Source: Candidatus Nomurabacteria bacterium (GTDB taxonomy: Bacteria; Patescibacteriota; Minisyncoccia; Phycocordibacterales; SBAW01). Taken from it: a stretch of DNA of 14,049 nucleotides. Made by a program: the position numbers and the translations under genes. Shown piece after piece: positions 1 through 5,878 of the stretch. Under the pieces are notes generated by a model. That model did no database searches, was not told the origin of the DNA, and saw only the letters and a list, made by a program, of their open reading frames with translations. The DNA is taken from NCBI GenBank assembly GCA_943349675.1, contig CALQZN010000018.1, forward strand, positions 1 through 14,049. The letters are read 5' to 3'. Position 1 is the stretch's first letter. Each line of letters begins with the position of its first letter.

Positions 1-2
1 CA

Positions 3-1160
3 GGCATGAACATAAAAGACGCACGCGCAAAAATTGTTGAAAAACTCCAAGCAAAAGGCTTGGTAGAAAAGATTGACGAAAAGTACACCCACGAAGTGCC
101 GGTATGCTACAAATGCAGCCGCGAGATAGAGCCGCAAGTGCGCCCGCAGTGGTTCGTGAAGATGCAGCCGCTCGCACAGCGCGCAATCGAGGCGATAAAA
201 AATGGCGAAGTAAAAATATTGACCGAGCAGCATGAAAAAATTGTGCTCAATTGGCTCGAAAACATCCAAGACTGGAACATCTCTCGGCAAATTGTTTGGG
301 GCATCCCCATCCCCGCATGGTCTCGCGGTGAGGAATGGCGCATCGGCACAGAGTCGCCCGGCGAAGGTTGGGTGCGCGACCCTGACACCTTTGACACCTG
401 GTTTTCGTCGGGCCAATGGCCGTTCGCTACATTGCAGTTCCCCGACAATAAGGACTTTAAAACCTACTACCCTACCGACGTTATGGAGACAGGTGCGGAC
501 ATTATCTTTTTTTGGGTGGCGCGCATGATTATGCTGGGGCTCTACCGCACCGGGCAAGTGCCGTTTAAGTATGTCTACCTGCACGGCATGGTACGCGACG
601 CAAAGGGGCAAAAAATGAGTAAATCTAAAGGTAACGTAATCTCCCCTATCGACGTCTCTACCCAGTACGGTACTGACGCGCTGCGCATGGGACTTGTTGT
701 TGGCAACACCCCCGGCACCGATATGAACCTCGACCCTAAAAAAATAGAGGCGTACAAAAAATTTGCAAACAAATTGTGGAATATGACCCGCCTGCTGCTG
801 GAAAACGGCGTAGGCGAAACAACCCCCACCGCACACGGTGCTCTTGCAGAAGAATTTGACACCCTTGCCAAAGACGTCACGCGAGAAATGGAGCAATTCC
901 ACTTCCACCTTGCGGCAGAAAAACTCTACCACTATGTTTGGGACCGATTTGCGAGCGAAATTCTTGAAGAAAGCAAATCTATACTAAAAGGAGAAGACTC
1001 TGCTGAAAAAGAAGCTCGCAAACAAGAACTCCACTACATACTCTGCGGCGTACTTACACTTCTGCACCCCTTTATGCCATTTGTAACAGAAGAAATTTGG
1101 GGGTCACTGCCAAGAAATACACAAACTTTGCTCATGGTAGAGCCTTGGCCTGTAAAGTAG
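3..1160 (+). CDS. valS: Valyl-tRNA synthetase, C-terminal part (5' end outside the window)
   Basis: This class I aminoacyl-tRNA synthetase charges tRNA-Val in the cytoplasm. The frame is open to the left edge, so the HIGH motif and most of the editing domain lie upstream; the ATG at position 6 is internal. Visible are the stretch leading back into the catalytic domain (QWFVKM, then WGIPIPAW), the DTWFSS element, GADIIFFWVARM, and the KMSKS loop (GQKMSKSKGN, codons around 603-632). GTDALRMGLVVGNTPGTDMNLD is typical of ValRS rather than IleRS or LeuRS. An alpha-helical anticodon-binding domain follows, ending HPFMPFVTEEIW. The protein stops about 20 residues later, so the C-terminal linker and coiled-coil arm of most bacterial ValRS are missing. 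prsW starts 15 nt downstream and may be partly co-transcribed. Confidence 0.96.
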   Translation, partial: GMNIKDARAKIVEKLQAKGLVEKIDEKYTHEVPVCYKCSREIEPQVRPQWFVKMQPLAQRAIEAIKNGEVKILTEQHEKIVLNWLENIQDWNISRQIVWGIPIPAWSRGEEWRIGTESPGEGWVRDPDTFDTWFSSGQWPFATLQFPDNKDFKTYYPTDVMETGADIIFFWVARMIMLGLYRTGQVPFKYVYLHGMVRDAKGQKMSKSKGNVISPIDVSTQYGTDALRMGLVVGNTPGTDMNLDPKKIEAYKKFANKLWNMTRLLLENGVGETTPTAHGALAEEFDTLAKDVTREMEQFHFHLAAEKLYHYVWDRFASEILEESKSILKGEDSAEKEARKQELHYILCGVLTLLHPFMPFVTEEIWGSLPRNTQTLLMVEPWPVK

Positions 1161-1163
1161 CGG

Positions 1164-1169
1164 TATACT
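1164..1169 (+). promoter_or_regulatory. Putative -10 box (TATACT) for the PrsW gene
   Basis: TATACT lies just after the valS stop. It ends 6 nt before the GTG at 1176 and 18 nt before the ATG at 1188. The 6-nt spacing would make a GTG-started mRNA leaderless. For the ATG, AGGGGTG at 1172-1178 would be a Shine-Dalgarno site with 9-nt spacing. No clear -35 box is seen. Confidence 0.45.
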
Positions 1170-1175
1170 ACAGGG

Positions 1176-1862
1176 GTGACTCCGCTCATGCTCTTTATTG
1201 CATTTTTGGGAGGCATGATACCAGCCTTCGTGTGGCTGTTTTTTTGGCTACTCGAAGACAGGTGCGAACCAGAACCCAAGCGCTACATTTTTTTGTGTTT
1301 TTTAGCCGGAATGCTCGGTGTGGTTGTTGTATTGCCACTTGAACAACTGGCAGACAACTACGTCACTGGCACAATGTTACTTCTTGTTTGGGGCGCGCTT
1401 GAGGAGTTGGTTAAATTTGGAGCAGCCTACGCAGTGGCACTGCGTACTGCATTTTTTGACGAGCCTCTTGATGCTGTCATCTATTTGGTCACTGCCGCAC
1501 TTGGATTTTCGGCCCTAGAGAATACTTTATTTATTTTAGGGCCTCTACACGAAGGCGACGCATTGCGTAGCATACTCACTGCAGACTTGCGCTTTATGGG
1601 CGCAACACTGCTACATTCGCTTGCCTCTGCAACCATTGGTATTGCACTCGCGTTGTCGTTTTACAAACCAGCAAGCGTGCGTCGAATGGTTGCCTTTCTT
1701 GGAGTTGTCCTTGCTATTGCCTTGCATACACTTTTTAATTTTTTTATACTAAACAAAGGAAGCGATGCAACCTTCTGGATTTTCCTTTGTATCTGGGTCG
1801 GCATTGTTGCATTACTGCTATTAGTTGAGAGAGTAAAACAGCCCGCGCGCGATTATTGTTAA
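1176..1862 (+). CDS. PrsW-family intramembrane metalloprotease
   Basis: This is a polytopic membrane protein of the PrsW/CPBP-like protease group; PrsW cleaves the anti-sigma factor RsiW in Bacillus. In the 228-residue reading the family signatures appear in order: EELVK at residues 76-80, FSALEN at 111-116 with E115-N116, H147 in a membrane segment, and HTLFN at 184-188. Roughly seven hydrophobic segments cover most of the length. The start is either GTG 1176, leaderless behind TATACT, or ATG 1188, preceded by AGGGGTG; the second shortens the protein by four residues. The gene lies between valS and hsp20. No sigma or anti-sigma partner is in the window, so the substrate is unknown. Confidence 0.82.
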   Translation: MTPLMLFIAFLGGMIPAFVWLFFWLLEDRCEPEPKRYIFLCFLAGMLGVVVVLPLEQLADNYVTGTMLLLVWGALEELVKFGAAYAVALRTAFFDEPLDAVIYLVTAALGFSALENTLFILGPLHEGDALRSILTADLRFMGATLLHSLASATIGIALALSFYKPASVRRMVAFLGVVLAIALHTLFNFFILNKGSDATFWIFLCIWVGIVALLLLVERVKQPARDYC

Positions 1863-1882
1863 GACCGCATAAAAGTTTTTGT

Positions 1883-2386
1883 ATGGCTCGAGAAAAAAGA
1901 TCACTATTTGAATGGCTTACCGGCGCCGCTGGTGCCGACAGCGACTACTCTTTTGAAGATCTAGAAAGTGGTGGTGCAGCCTATGCACCCCGCGCCCAAA
2001 ACAACGCCCCATTGGAGCGTCGGTCACTTGCAGTTGAGACTCCAGAGGAAGAGTTGGACGGAGAGCTTGCAGTGGACGTATATCAAACTCCCACCCATAT
2101 CGTTATAAAAGCTATGATAGCTGGCGTGCGACCAGAAGACTTGGACGTGTCCATTACTCGAGACATGGTGACCCTGCGTGGTAAGCGAGAAAAGCACATC
2201 GAAGGAAACTCTGGGGAATTCTTTTTTCAAGAACTGTACTGGGGCTCTTTTTCTCGCACAATTATGCTCCCCCAGGAGGTAGAAATTGAGGACGCTGAAG
2301 CGTCCGAAAAGCACGGCCTCCTTACCATCCGCCTACCTAAACTCGACAAGGGCCGCCAAGCAAAACTTAAAATAAAATCGAACTAA
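1883..2386 (+). CDS. Hsp20 / alpha-crystallin family small heat-shock protein
   Basis: This ATP-independent holdase chaperone binds unfolding proteins in the cytoplasm. A 167-residue product starting at ATG 1883 (MAREKRS) is preferred over the TTG at 1856, which would overlap the prsW stop. The N-terminal ~50 residues are acidic, Ala/Gly-rich and presumably disordered. The alpha-crystallin domain follows, from about VDVYQTPTHIVIKAMIAGV through TRDMVTLRGKRE and ELYWGSFSRTIMLP to the conserved strand HGLLTIRLPK. The protein ends with a short basic tail and shows no clear I-x-I motif. No good Shine-Dalgarno is seen. The gene starts 20 nt after prsW and may be read from the same transcript. The tRNA-Phe promoter begins right behind the stop codon. 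Confidence 0.93.
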   Translation: MAREKRSLFEWLTGAAGADSDYSFEDLESGGAAYAPRAQNNAPLERRSLAVETPEEELDGELAVDVYQTPTHIVIKAMIAGVRPEDLDVSITRDMVTLRGKREKHIEGNSGEFFFQELYWGSFSRTIMLPQEVEIEDAEASEKHGLLTIRLPKLDKGRQAKLKIKSN

Positions 2387-2389
2387 GGT

Positions 2390-2417
2390 TTGTTATTTCA
2401 GCTATTTTTGGTAGAAT
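2390..2417 (+). promoter_or_regulatory. Promoter of tRNA-Phe
   Basis: TTGTTA (2390-2395), a 16-nt spacer and TAGAAT (2412-2417) form a promoter with an extended -10 (TGG at 2409-2411). It starts a few bases after the Hsp20 stop and would give a leader of about 40 nt before the tRNA. GGTAGA/TCTACC makes a 6-bp inverted repeat across the -10 (2410-2426). Confidence 0.6.
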
Positions 2418-2465
2418 CCCTCTACCGCTCAACTATCCCCAGATGGTGGATTTATAGAGTAGTAC

Positions 2466-2538
2466 GCTCGGGTAGCTCAGTTGGTAGAGCATTTCCCTGA
2501 AGAGGAAGGGGTCGCCGGTTCGAGCCCGGCCCCGAGCA
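2466..2538 (+). tRNA. tRNA-Phe (anticodon GAA)
   Basis: A full cloverleaf folds. The acceptor GCTCGGG pairs with CCCGAGC, the D stem is GCTC/GAGC, the anticodon stem TTTCC/GGAAG carries loop CTGAAGA (anticodon GAA at 2499-2501), the variable loop is GGGTC, and the T stem GCCGG/CCGGC carries loop TTCGAGC. The discriminator is A2538. The genome continues CAA, so CCA is not encoded and must be added by a nucleotidyltransferase. Confidence 0.97.
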
Positions 2539-2547
2539 CAAAGAGAC

Positions 2548-2826
2548 CTAGCGAGACATTGTTCCAAAACTCTGCAAGAAATCTTGTAGCTGCTGACCGC
2601 TCGCCTTAAATTGCTCGTACAAGTCCTCTATTTGCCCAACATATGGCTGCAGGTAAATGTAGTACGCGGCACCAGACACGGTAATAATAGCCGCCCACCA
2701 AATCAATTGGAGCACTCGCCCCCACAGAGCCGAGCGACGCATTTTATGCACCGTGAGGTTTGTGTCTTCTGCTAATTTTGTATTTTTTTCTACAAGCTCT
2801 TTAAGCTCTTCAATATCGTCGGTCAT
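2548..2826 (-). CDS. Small single-TM protein of unknown function
   Basis: This is a 92-residue protein that I do not recognise. Residues 1-28 are charged and likely helical or coiled-coil (acidic and Lys-rich heptad-like pattern). Residues about 37-59 form one transmembrane segment rich in Trp, Ile and Ala. The remaining ~33 residues are polar and amphipathic. The start is well supported: a perfect TATAAT on the minus strand ends exactly 7 nt before the ATG, which implies a leaderless mRNA. The gene sits alone between two tRNA genes of the opposite strand. A coding role is favoured by the ordered TM architecture and the promoter. Confidence 0.72.
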   Translation of the reverse strand: MTDDIEELKELVEKNTKLAEDTNLTVHKMRRSALWGRVLQLIWWAAIITVSGAAYYIYLQPYVGQIEDLYEQFKASGQQLQDFLQSFGTMSR

Positions 2827-2833
2827 ACTTCTT

Positions 2834-2839
2834 ATTATA
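2834..2839 (-). promoter_or_regulatory. -10 box (TATAAT) of the small TM protein, leaderless
   Basis: A consensus TATAAT on the minus strand is followed by 7 nt and then the ATG at 2826, placing the transcription start at or next to the start codon. It overlaps the -35/spacer region of the opposite-facing tRNA-Arg promoter. Confidence 0.7.
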
Positions 2840-2848
2840 CCCTGGGCG

Positions 2849-2857
2849 TGGTAGATT
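2849..2857 (+). promoter_or_regulatory. Extended -10 (TGGTAGATT) of tRNA-Arg
   Basis: TGG plus TAGATT ends 9 nt before the first base of tRNA-Arg, so the transcript would start almost at the mature 5' end. It has the same TGGTAGA core as the tRNA-Phe and lepA promoters here. Confidence 0.55.
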
Positions 2858-2866
2858 CTTTATGCA

Positions 2867-2938
2867 GCCCTCGTAGTTCAATGGATAGAACAGCCCCGTC
2901 CTAAGGGGTTGATGTGGGTCCGATTCCTGCCGAGGGCA
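2867..2938 (+). tRNA. tRNA-Arg (anticodon CCT)
   Basis: The acceptor GCCCTCG pairs with CGAGGGC, the D stem is GTTC/GAAC, the anticodon stem GCCCC/GGGGT carries loop GTCCTAA (anticodon CCT at 2900-2902), the variable loop is four bases, and the T stem GTGGG/CCTGC contains two G-T wobbles. The T loop is TCCGATT, with C where nearly all tRNAs have T55 (pseudouridine). CCA is not encoded; the sequence continues CAA into a hairpin. Confidence 0.93.
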
Positions 2939-3028
2939 CAAAATGTGTGGGACACATTTTGTGAGGCACAGGCGCGACGGCGCCGAGCTGGGGTCGCGGA
3001 ATTTTTCAGCAGAAAAATATCTGTGACC
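2937..3028 (+). repeat. Cluster of three hairpins directly after tRNA-Arg
   Basis: Three consecutive stem-loops are seen. First, CACAAAATGTG/CACATTTTGTG at 2937-2963 is a perfect 11-bp stem with loop TGGGA, whose first two bases are the tRNA 3' end. Second, GGCGC/GCGCC lies at 2971-2984. Third, a 16-bp helix at 2992-3028 has loop AGCA and one bulged A; two of its pairs are G-T, which fits an RNA read from the plus strand. None is followed by a T-run, so these are not classical terminators. No ORF is supported here. Confidence 0.7.
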
Positions 3029-3058
3029 AAAAGCAAATATGTCCCTGACCACCAGTTA

Positions 3059-3301
3059 CTACGCCTCTACACCAAGTTTTGTCGCCAATTTTTCGCGATC
3101 AAAACCGACCATAGTATCACCGTCTATAACAATCACCGGCACACCAAGCTGGCCTGTCATTTGTATCATCTCTTCGCGCTTTGCAGCGTCAACTGACACA
3201 TCAAAATTTGTAAACGGTATGTTTTTTTCGGCAAAGAAGTCTTTTGCCATTTTGCAAAAGTGACATGTCGGTGTGCTGTAAATAGTGACAGTTTTATCCA
3301 T
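3059..3301 (-). CDS. Glutaredoxin-like thiol-disulfide oxidoreductase
   Basis: This 80-residue protein has a single thioredoxin-fold domain of glutaredoxin/NrdH type. The dithiol active site is C13-H-F-C16 (YSTPTCHFC). The cis-proline element is GVPV at residues 53-56, preceded by TGQLG, and the C-terminal GFDREKL matches the last helix of the family. It should reduce disulfides or act as electron donor to a reductase in the cytoplasm; the partner cannot be read here. The length is normal for minimal glutaredoxins. It follows tRNA-Gly on the same strand 41 nt downstream, so it may be transcribed with ftsB and that tRNA; TATGAT in the gap could be its own -10. Confidence 0.93.
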   Translation of the reverse strand: MDKTVTIYSTPTCHFCKMAKDFFAEKNIPFTNFDVSVDAAKREEMIQMTGQLGVPVIVIDGDTMVGFDREKLATKLGVEA

Positions 3302-3342
3302 AAGAATGTGATTATTGGGTACGGGTCAATTTTATCATATTT

Positions 3343-3416
3343 TGGTGCGAGTGGGGAGAATCGAACTCCCGCCCAGTGCTTGGGAAGCACTTATTCTACC
3401 ACTAAACTACACTCGC
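3343..3416 (-). tRNA. tRNA-Gly (anticodon CCC), CCA encoded
   Basis: On the minus strand the acceptor GCGAGTG pairs with CACTCGC. The D stem is GTTT/GAAT, the anticodon stem AGTGC/GCACT carries loop TTCCCAA (anticodon CCC), and the T stem GGGAG/CTCCC carries loop TTCGATT. The discriminator A (3346) is followed by CCA (3345-3343), unlike the other two tRNAs in the window. It starts 12 nt after the FtsB-like gene and probably shares its transcript. Confidence 0.95.
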
Positions 3417-3428
3417 ATGAACGCTAAT

Positions 3429-3821
3429 TTACCATACAAACAAGGCACGGAACACACCCCGCCACCAACTCTCGGGCTCTTTGGGGGCTACAGGCGCAAC
3501 GCCACTGTCTCGCACTATTTCTATCTCTCCCTCCCCTTGCTTTGCGACCCCAAAACGCTGGCGTATTTGCGCCTCTACCCCTCTCTCTGACGACAATTCG
3601 GCCACAGAGGCCGCAACCTCAGCTTGCTGTGCCTTAAGCGCTGCCAACCGCACTTCGGCCGCCTCTTGGCCTGCCGTGGCCCGGGTTAATTTGACATACA
3701 TACCCCACGCTGCCCGCACAGCCACAGCAGCCACACACAGAAAGAGCAGTATGCCCACCGCTTGTATACAAAAAGTCACGATTTCTCCGCTACGAGTTTT
3801 GTGCTTTTTAAACTCTCGCAT
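3429..3821 (-). CDS. FtsB/DivIC-like septum formation initiator protein
   Basis: This 130-residue bitopic membrane protein has the FtsB/DivIC plan: a short basic N-terminus (residues 1-16), one TM helix (about 17-39), a periplasmic Ala/Glu/Gln-rich coiled coil (about 45-82), then the conserved globular element (GVEAQIRQRFGVAKQGEGEIEIV, typical of the family's 'ar..gyv.pGE..i.v' motif). In model bacteria such proteins bind FtsL and FtsQ and activate septal synthesis. The C-terminal ~25 residues, Pro-rich and then Trp/Phe-rich, are not typical. The start is fixed by TAGACT ending 7 nt upstream of the ATG. tRNA-Gly and the glutaredoxin gene follow on the same strand. Confidence 0.85.
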   Translation of the reverse strand: MREFKKHKTRSGEIVTFCIQAVGILLFLCVAAVAVRAAWGMYVKLTRATAGQEAAEVRLAALKAQQAEVAASVAELSSERGVEAQIRQRFGVAKQGEGEIEIVRDSGVAPVAPKEPESWWRGVFRALFVW

Positions 3822-3822
3822 G

Positions 3823-3834
3823 TATGATAGTCTA
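3823..3834. promoter_or_regulatory. Overlapping divergent -10 boxes (FtsB-like gene and small membrane ORF)
   Basis: On the minus strand TAGACT (3834-3829) ends 7 nt before the FtsB-like ATG at 3821. On the plus strand TATGAT (3823-3828) ends 12 nt before the ATG at 3841. The 19-nt gap between the two divergent genes leaves no room for ordinary leaders. Confidence 0.55.
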
Positions 3835-3840
3835 CCTTAT

Positions 3841-3945
3841 ATGTTTGGAAAAAACAGACAGCGATACATGCGAATTTTTGCCTCAGTACTTGGCGCACTC
3901 ATCATTGCAAGTATGATTCTCTCGTACTTCTCGCTTTTGGTATAA
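3841..3945 (+). CDS. Putative 34-residue single-TM peptide
   Basis: A short ORF runs from ATG 3841 to TAA 3945. It has a basic, hydrophilic N-terminus (MFGKNRQRYMR) and one hydrophobic helix of about 20 residues. The positive-inside arrangement, the plus-strand TATGAT 12 nt upstream and the neat fit between the FtsB-like gene and the lepA stop (9 nt away) support a real gene. I do not recognise a family. An upstream in-frame extension to 3481 exists but would lie entirely over the FtsB-like gene. Confidence 0.5.
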   Translation: MFGKNRQRYMRIFASVLGALIIASMILSYFSLLV

Positions 3946-3954
3946 ACACCGCCG

Positions 3955-5847
3955 TTACTCGCTCTTGATCATTTTAAGGAAGACATCTTCCGGGATATGT
4001 ACCCGCCCGCGCTCCTTCATCCGCTCTTTGCCTTTTTTCTGTTTTTCGCGCAGCTTCATTTTGCGAGTAATGTCACCGCCGTACATATGCTGAGTAACGT
4101 CCTTGCTGAGCGCCGAGAGGGTGCGTGACGATATGATGCGCCCCACCGCTTGAGCCTGTATTTTTGCAACAAATTGCTGACGCGGCAAAATTTTATACAA
4201 CTTTTCAACCGCGGCGACCGCCTCCTCATCTACTCTGTGCCGCGCAATAATGCGCGAAAACGCTGGCACCGGCTCCTCCGCTACAAGCAAATCCAGCCGC
4301 ACCACGTCGGCCACCCGCAGTTCGCGAAACTCGTACGACACCGACGCATACCCAGACGAAGCGCTCTTTAATTTATCAAAAAAGTTTCGCATCAGCTCAC
4401 GCAGCGGCATTGTGACTTTGACTATGACCCGACCTTCTGAAAACGTTTCAGTCGACTCTACCGCTGCCTCATGTTCAAACAACAGCGGCATCAAAGCGCC
4501 TAGGTAGGTAGCCGGTAGAATAATTTCTGCTTCTACAAATGGCTCCCAGACCTTCAAAATATCTCCGTACTCGGGAAATTGAGGTGGAGAGTACACAGTG
4601 TGGCGTTTACCATCGCGTGTCTCAACTTCGTACGTAATGGTGGGCGAAGTTATAACAAGAGAAAGGCTTGCCTCGCGTTTAAGGCGCTCGGTGACAATTT
4701 CCAAATGGAGCATCCCGAGCAACCCACAACGGAAGCCGCGTCCAAGCATCCCGGAGGACTCTTCTTCAAACGATAGCGACGAGTCCGACAAACGCAGCCG
4801 AGACAGCGCCTGTCGCAAAGCCACAAAGTCACCTTGGTTTTCTGGATACAGTGACGCCCACACCACCGGACGAGGCTCTGCATAGCCGGACAGTGGTGGG
4901 GTTTTAGAGCCAAATGTTTGCACCGTGTCACCCACCCGCGCTAAGCCCGGCTCTTTGATGCCTGTTACTACGTACCCAATCATGCCGACCCCAAGCCCTT
5001 CGGGCAAAGGGACGGGTAGTGGTGCAAACGTACCAACCTCGAGCGCATTAAATTTCTTGCCCGTTGCCGCAAATTCAAGAGTGTCACCTTTTTTTATTTG
5101 CCCGTCGAACATACGCAGGTACACAATAACCCCCTGATGGTCGGAATATTGAAAGTCAAAAACAAGAGCACGCGGAGGCAGAGTTTGCAAAGCAAATGGT
5201 CTGGCCCGAAGCTCGTCTGAAGACGAGCGAGGGAGACCCGAGGACCTTTGCGGAGCAAATTCTGCCGAAGCCTTGGAAACTGTTTTCTCATCAAGCATGG
5301 CTTCCGAGGAACGAGGTGGCGGCACCTGCTCTATAACTGCCTTAAGCAACTCCTCTACCCCTTCCCCTGTTCTGCCCGAGCAGGTCAAAATTGACTCGGG
5401 CGCAATACCAAGCAACTGCGATACCTGCGTACGTACATCGTCCGTTTGTGCCAAGGGCGAGTCAATTTTGGAAATGGCTGGCACAATAACAAGCCCTAGC
5501 TCACGGGCAGTGCGCAGTGTTGTAAGCGTCTGCGCTTGGACACCCTGTGTTGCATCAACAAGCAAAATTGCCCCCTCAACAGCAGTAAGTGCACGCGACA
5601 CTTCGTACGAAAAATCGATATGCCCGGGAGTGTCTATTAAGTGCAAAAGATACTCACCATAACGCATCCGCACGGGCTGCATCTTTATAGTTATGCCTCG
5701 CTCTCGCTCAAGCTCCATAGAGTCGAGCACTTGGTCGCGCATACGGCGTGGCTCTATGGTGCCAGTACACTCCAAAAACCGGTCAGCCAAGGTGGACTTG
5801 CCGTGGTCAATATGGGCGATAATGCTGAAATTTCGTATCTGCTGCAT
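3955..5847 (-). CDS. lepA: Elongation factor 4 (LepA), with an in-frame palindromic insertion
   Basis: This ribosome-dependent translational GTPase is 630 residues long, against about 600 usual. G motifs are AHIDHGKST (11-19), RGITIK (50-55), DTPGHID (72-78), and S126-K-I-D129 where the family has NKID. The LepA-specific C-terminus is intact (YGGDITRK, then LREKQKKGKERMK). Between the G domain (ends VPPP, ~178) and domain II (restarts RALVFD, ~226), about 45 residues replace the usual short linker. Residues ~195-224 are encoded by a 90-nt nested inverted repeat. Extended -10 TGGTAGACT lies 10 nt before the ATG. murJ ends 31 nt upstream, so transcription may also come from there. The intact rest of the protein argues for a functional gene. 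Confidence 0.97.
   Translation of the reverse strand: MQQIRNFSIIAHIDHGKSTLADRFLECTGTIEPRRMRDQVLDSMELERERGITIKMQPVRMRYGEYLLHLIDTPGHIDFSYEVSRALTAVEGAILLVDATQGVQAQTLTTLRTARELGLVIVPAISKIDSPLAQTDDVRTQVSQLLGIAPESILTCSGRTGEGVEELLKAVIEQVPPPRSSEAMLDEKTVSKASAEFAPQRSSGLPRSSSDELRARPFALQTLPPRALVFDFQYSDHQGVIVYLRMFDGQIKKGDTLEFAATGKKFNALEVGTFAPLPVPLPEGLGVGMIGYVVTGIKEPGLARVGDTVQTFGSKTPPLSGYAEPRPVVWASLYPENQGDFVALRQALSRLRLSDSSLSFEEESSGMLGRGFRCGLLGMLHLEIVTERLKREASLSLVITSPTITYEVETRDGKRHTVYSPPQFPEYGDILKVWEPFVEAEIILPATYLGALMPLLFEHEAAVESTETFSEGRVIVKVTMPLRELMRNFFDKLKSASSGYASVSYEFRELRVADVVRLDLLVAEEPVPAFSRIIARHRVDEEAVAAVEKLYKILPRQQFVAKIQAQAVGRIISSRTLSALSKDVTQHMYGGDITRKMKLREKQKKGKERMKERGRVHIPEDVFLKMIKSE
5177..5266. repeat. 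Palindromic element inserted in frame in lepA
   Basis: The 90 nt (30 codons) fold on themselves. Outer arms GGCAGAGTTTGC (5177-5188) and GCAAATTCTGCC (5255-5266) match at 11 of 12 positions, with a G-T pair at the other. A symmetric 3-nt internal loop follows, then GCAAATGGTC (5192-5201) against GACCTTTGC (5243-5251) with one bulged T. A perfect 8-bp hairpin GCTCGTCT-GA-AGACGAGC (5211-5228) sits at the centre. The element lies exactly where LepA carries extra residues, and encodes Ser/Arg/Pro-rich sequence unlike the rest. Confidence 0.75.
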
Positions 5848-5857
5848 AGTACCGAGC

Positions 5858-5866
5858 AGTCTACCA
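5858..5866 (-). promoter_or_regulatory. Extended -10 (TGGTAGACT) of lepA
   Basis: On the minus strand TGG plus TAGACT ends 10 nt before the lepA ATG, predicting a leader of only about 3 nt. No -35 match is seen. Confidence 0.55.
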
Positions 5867-5878
5867 TTTTTTACCTAC

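Noticed and set aside
2937..2963. Rho-independent terminator of tRNA-Arg
   Set aside because: No T-run follows the stem, and the stem would consume the tRNA 3' end.
3481..3840. Upstream extension of the 34-residue ORF to 154 codons
   Set aside because: It lies wholly antisense to the FtsB-like gene; only the part after ATG 3841 has a promoter and TM architecture.
5177..5320. lepA pseudogene caused by the insertion
   Set aside because: The frame is preserved and all downstream LepA domains and motifs are intact.
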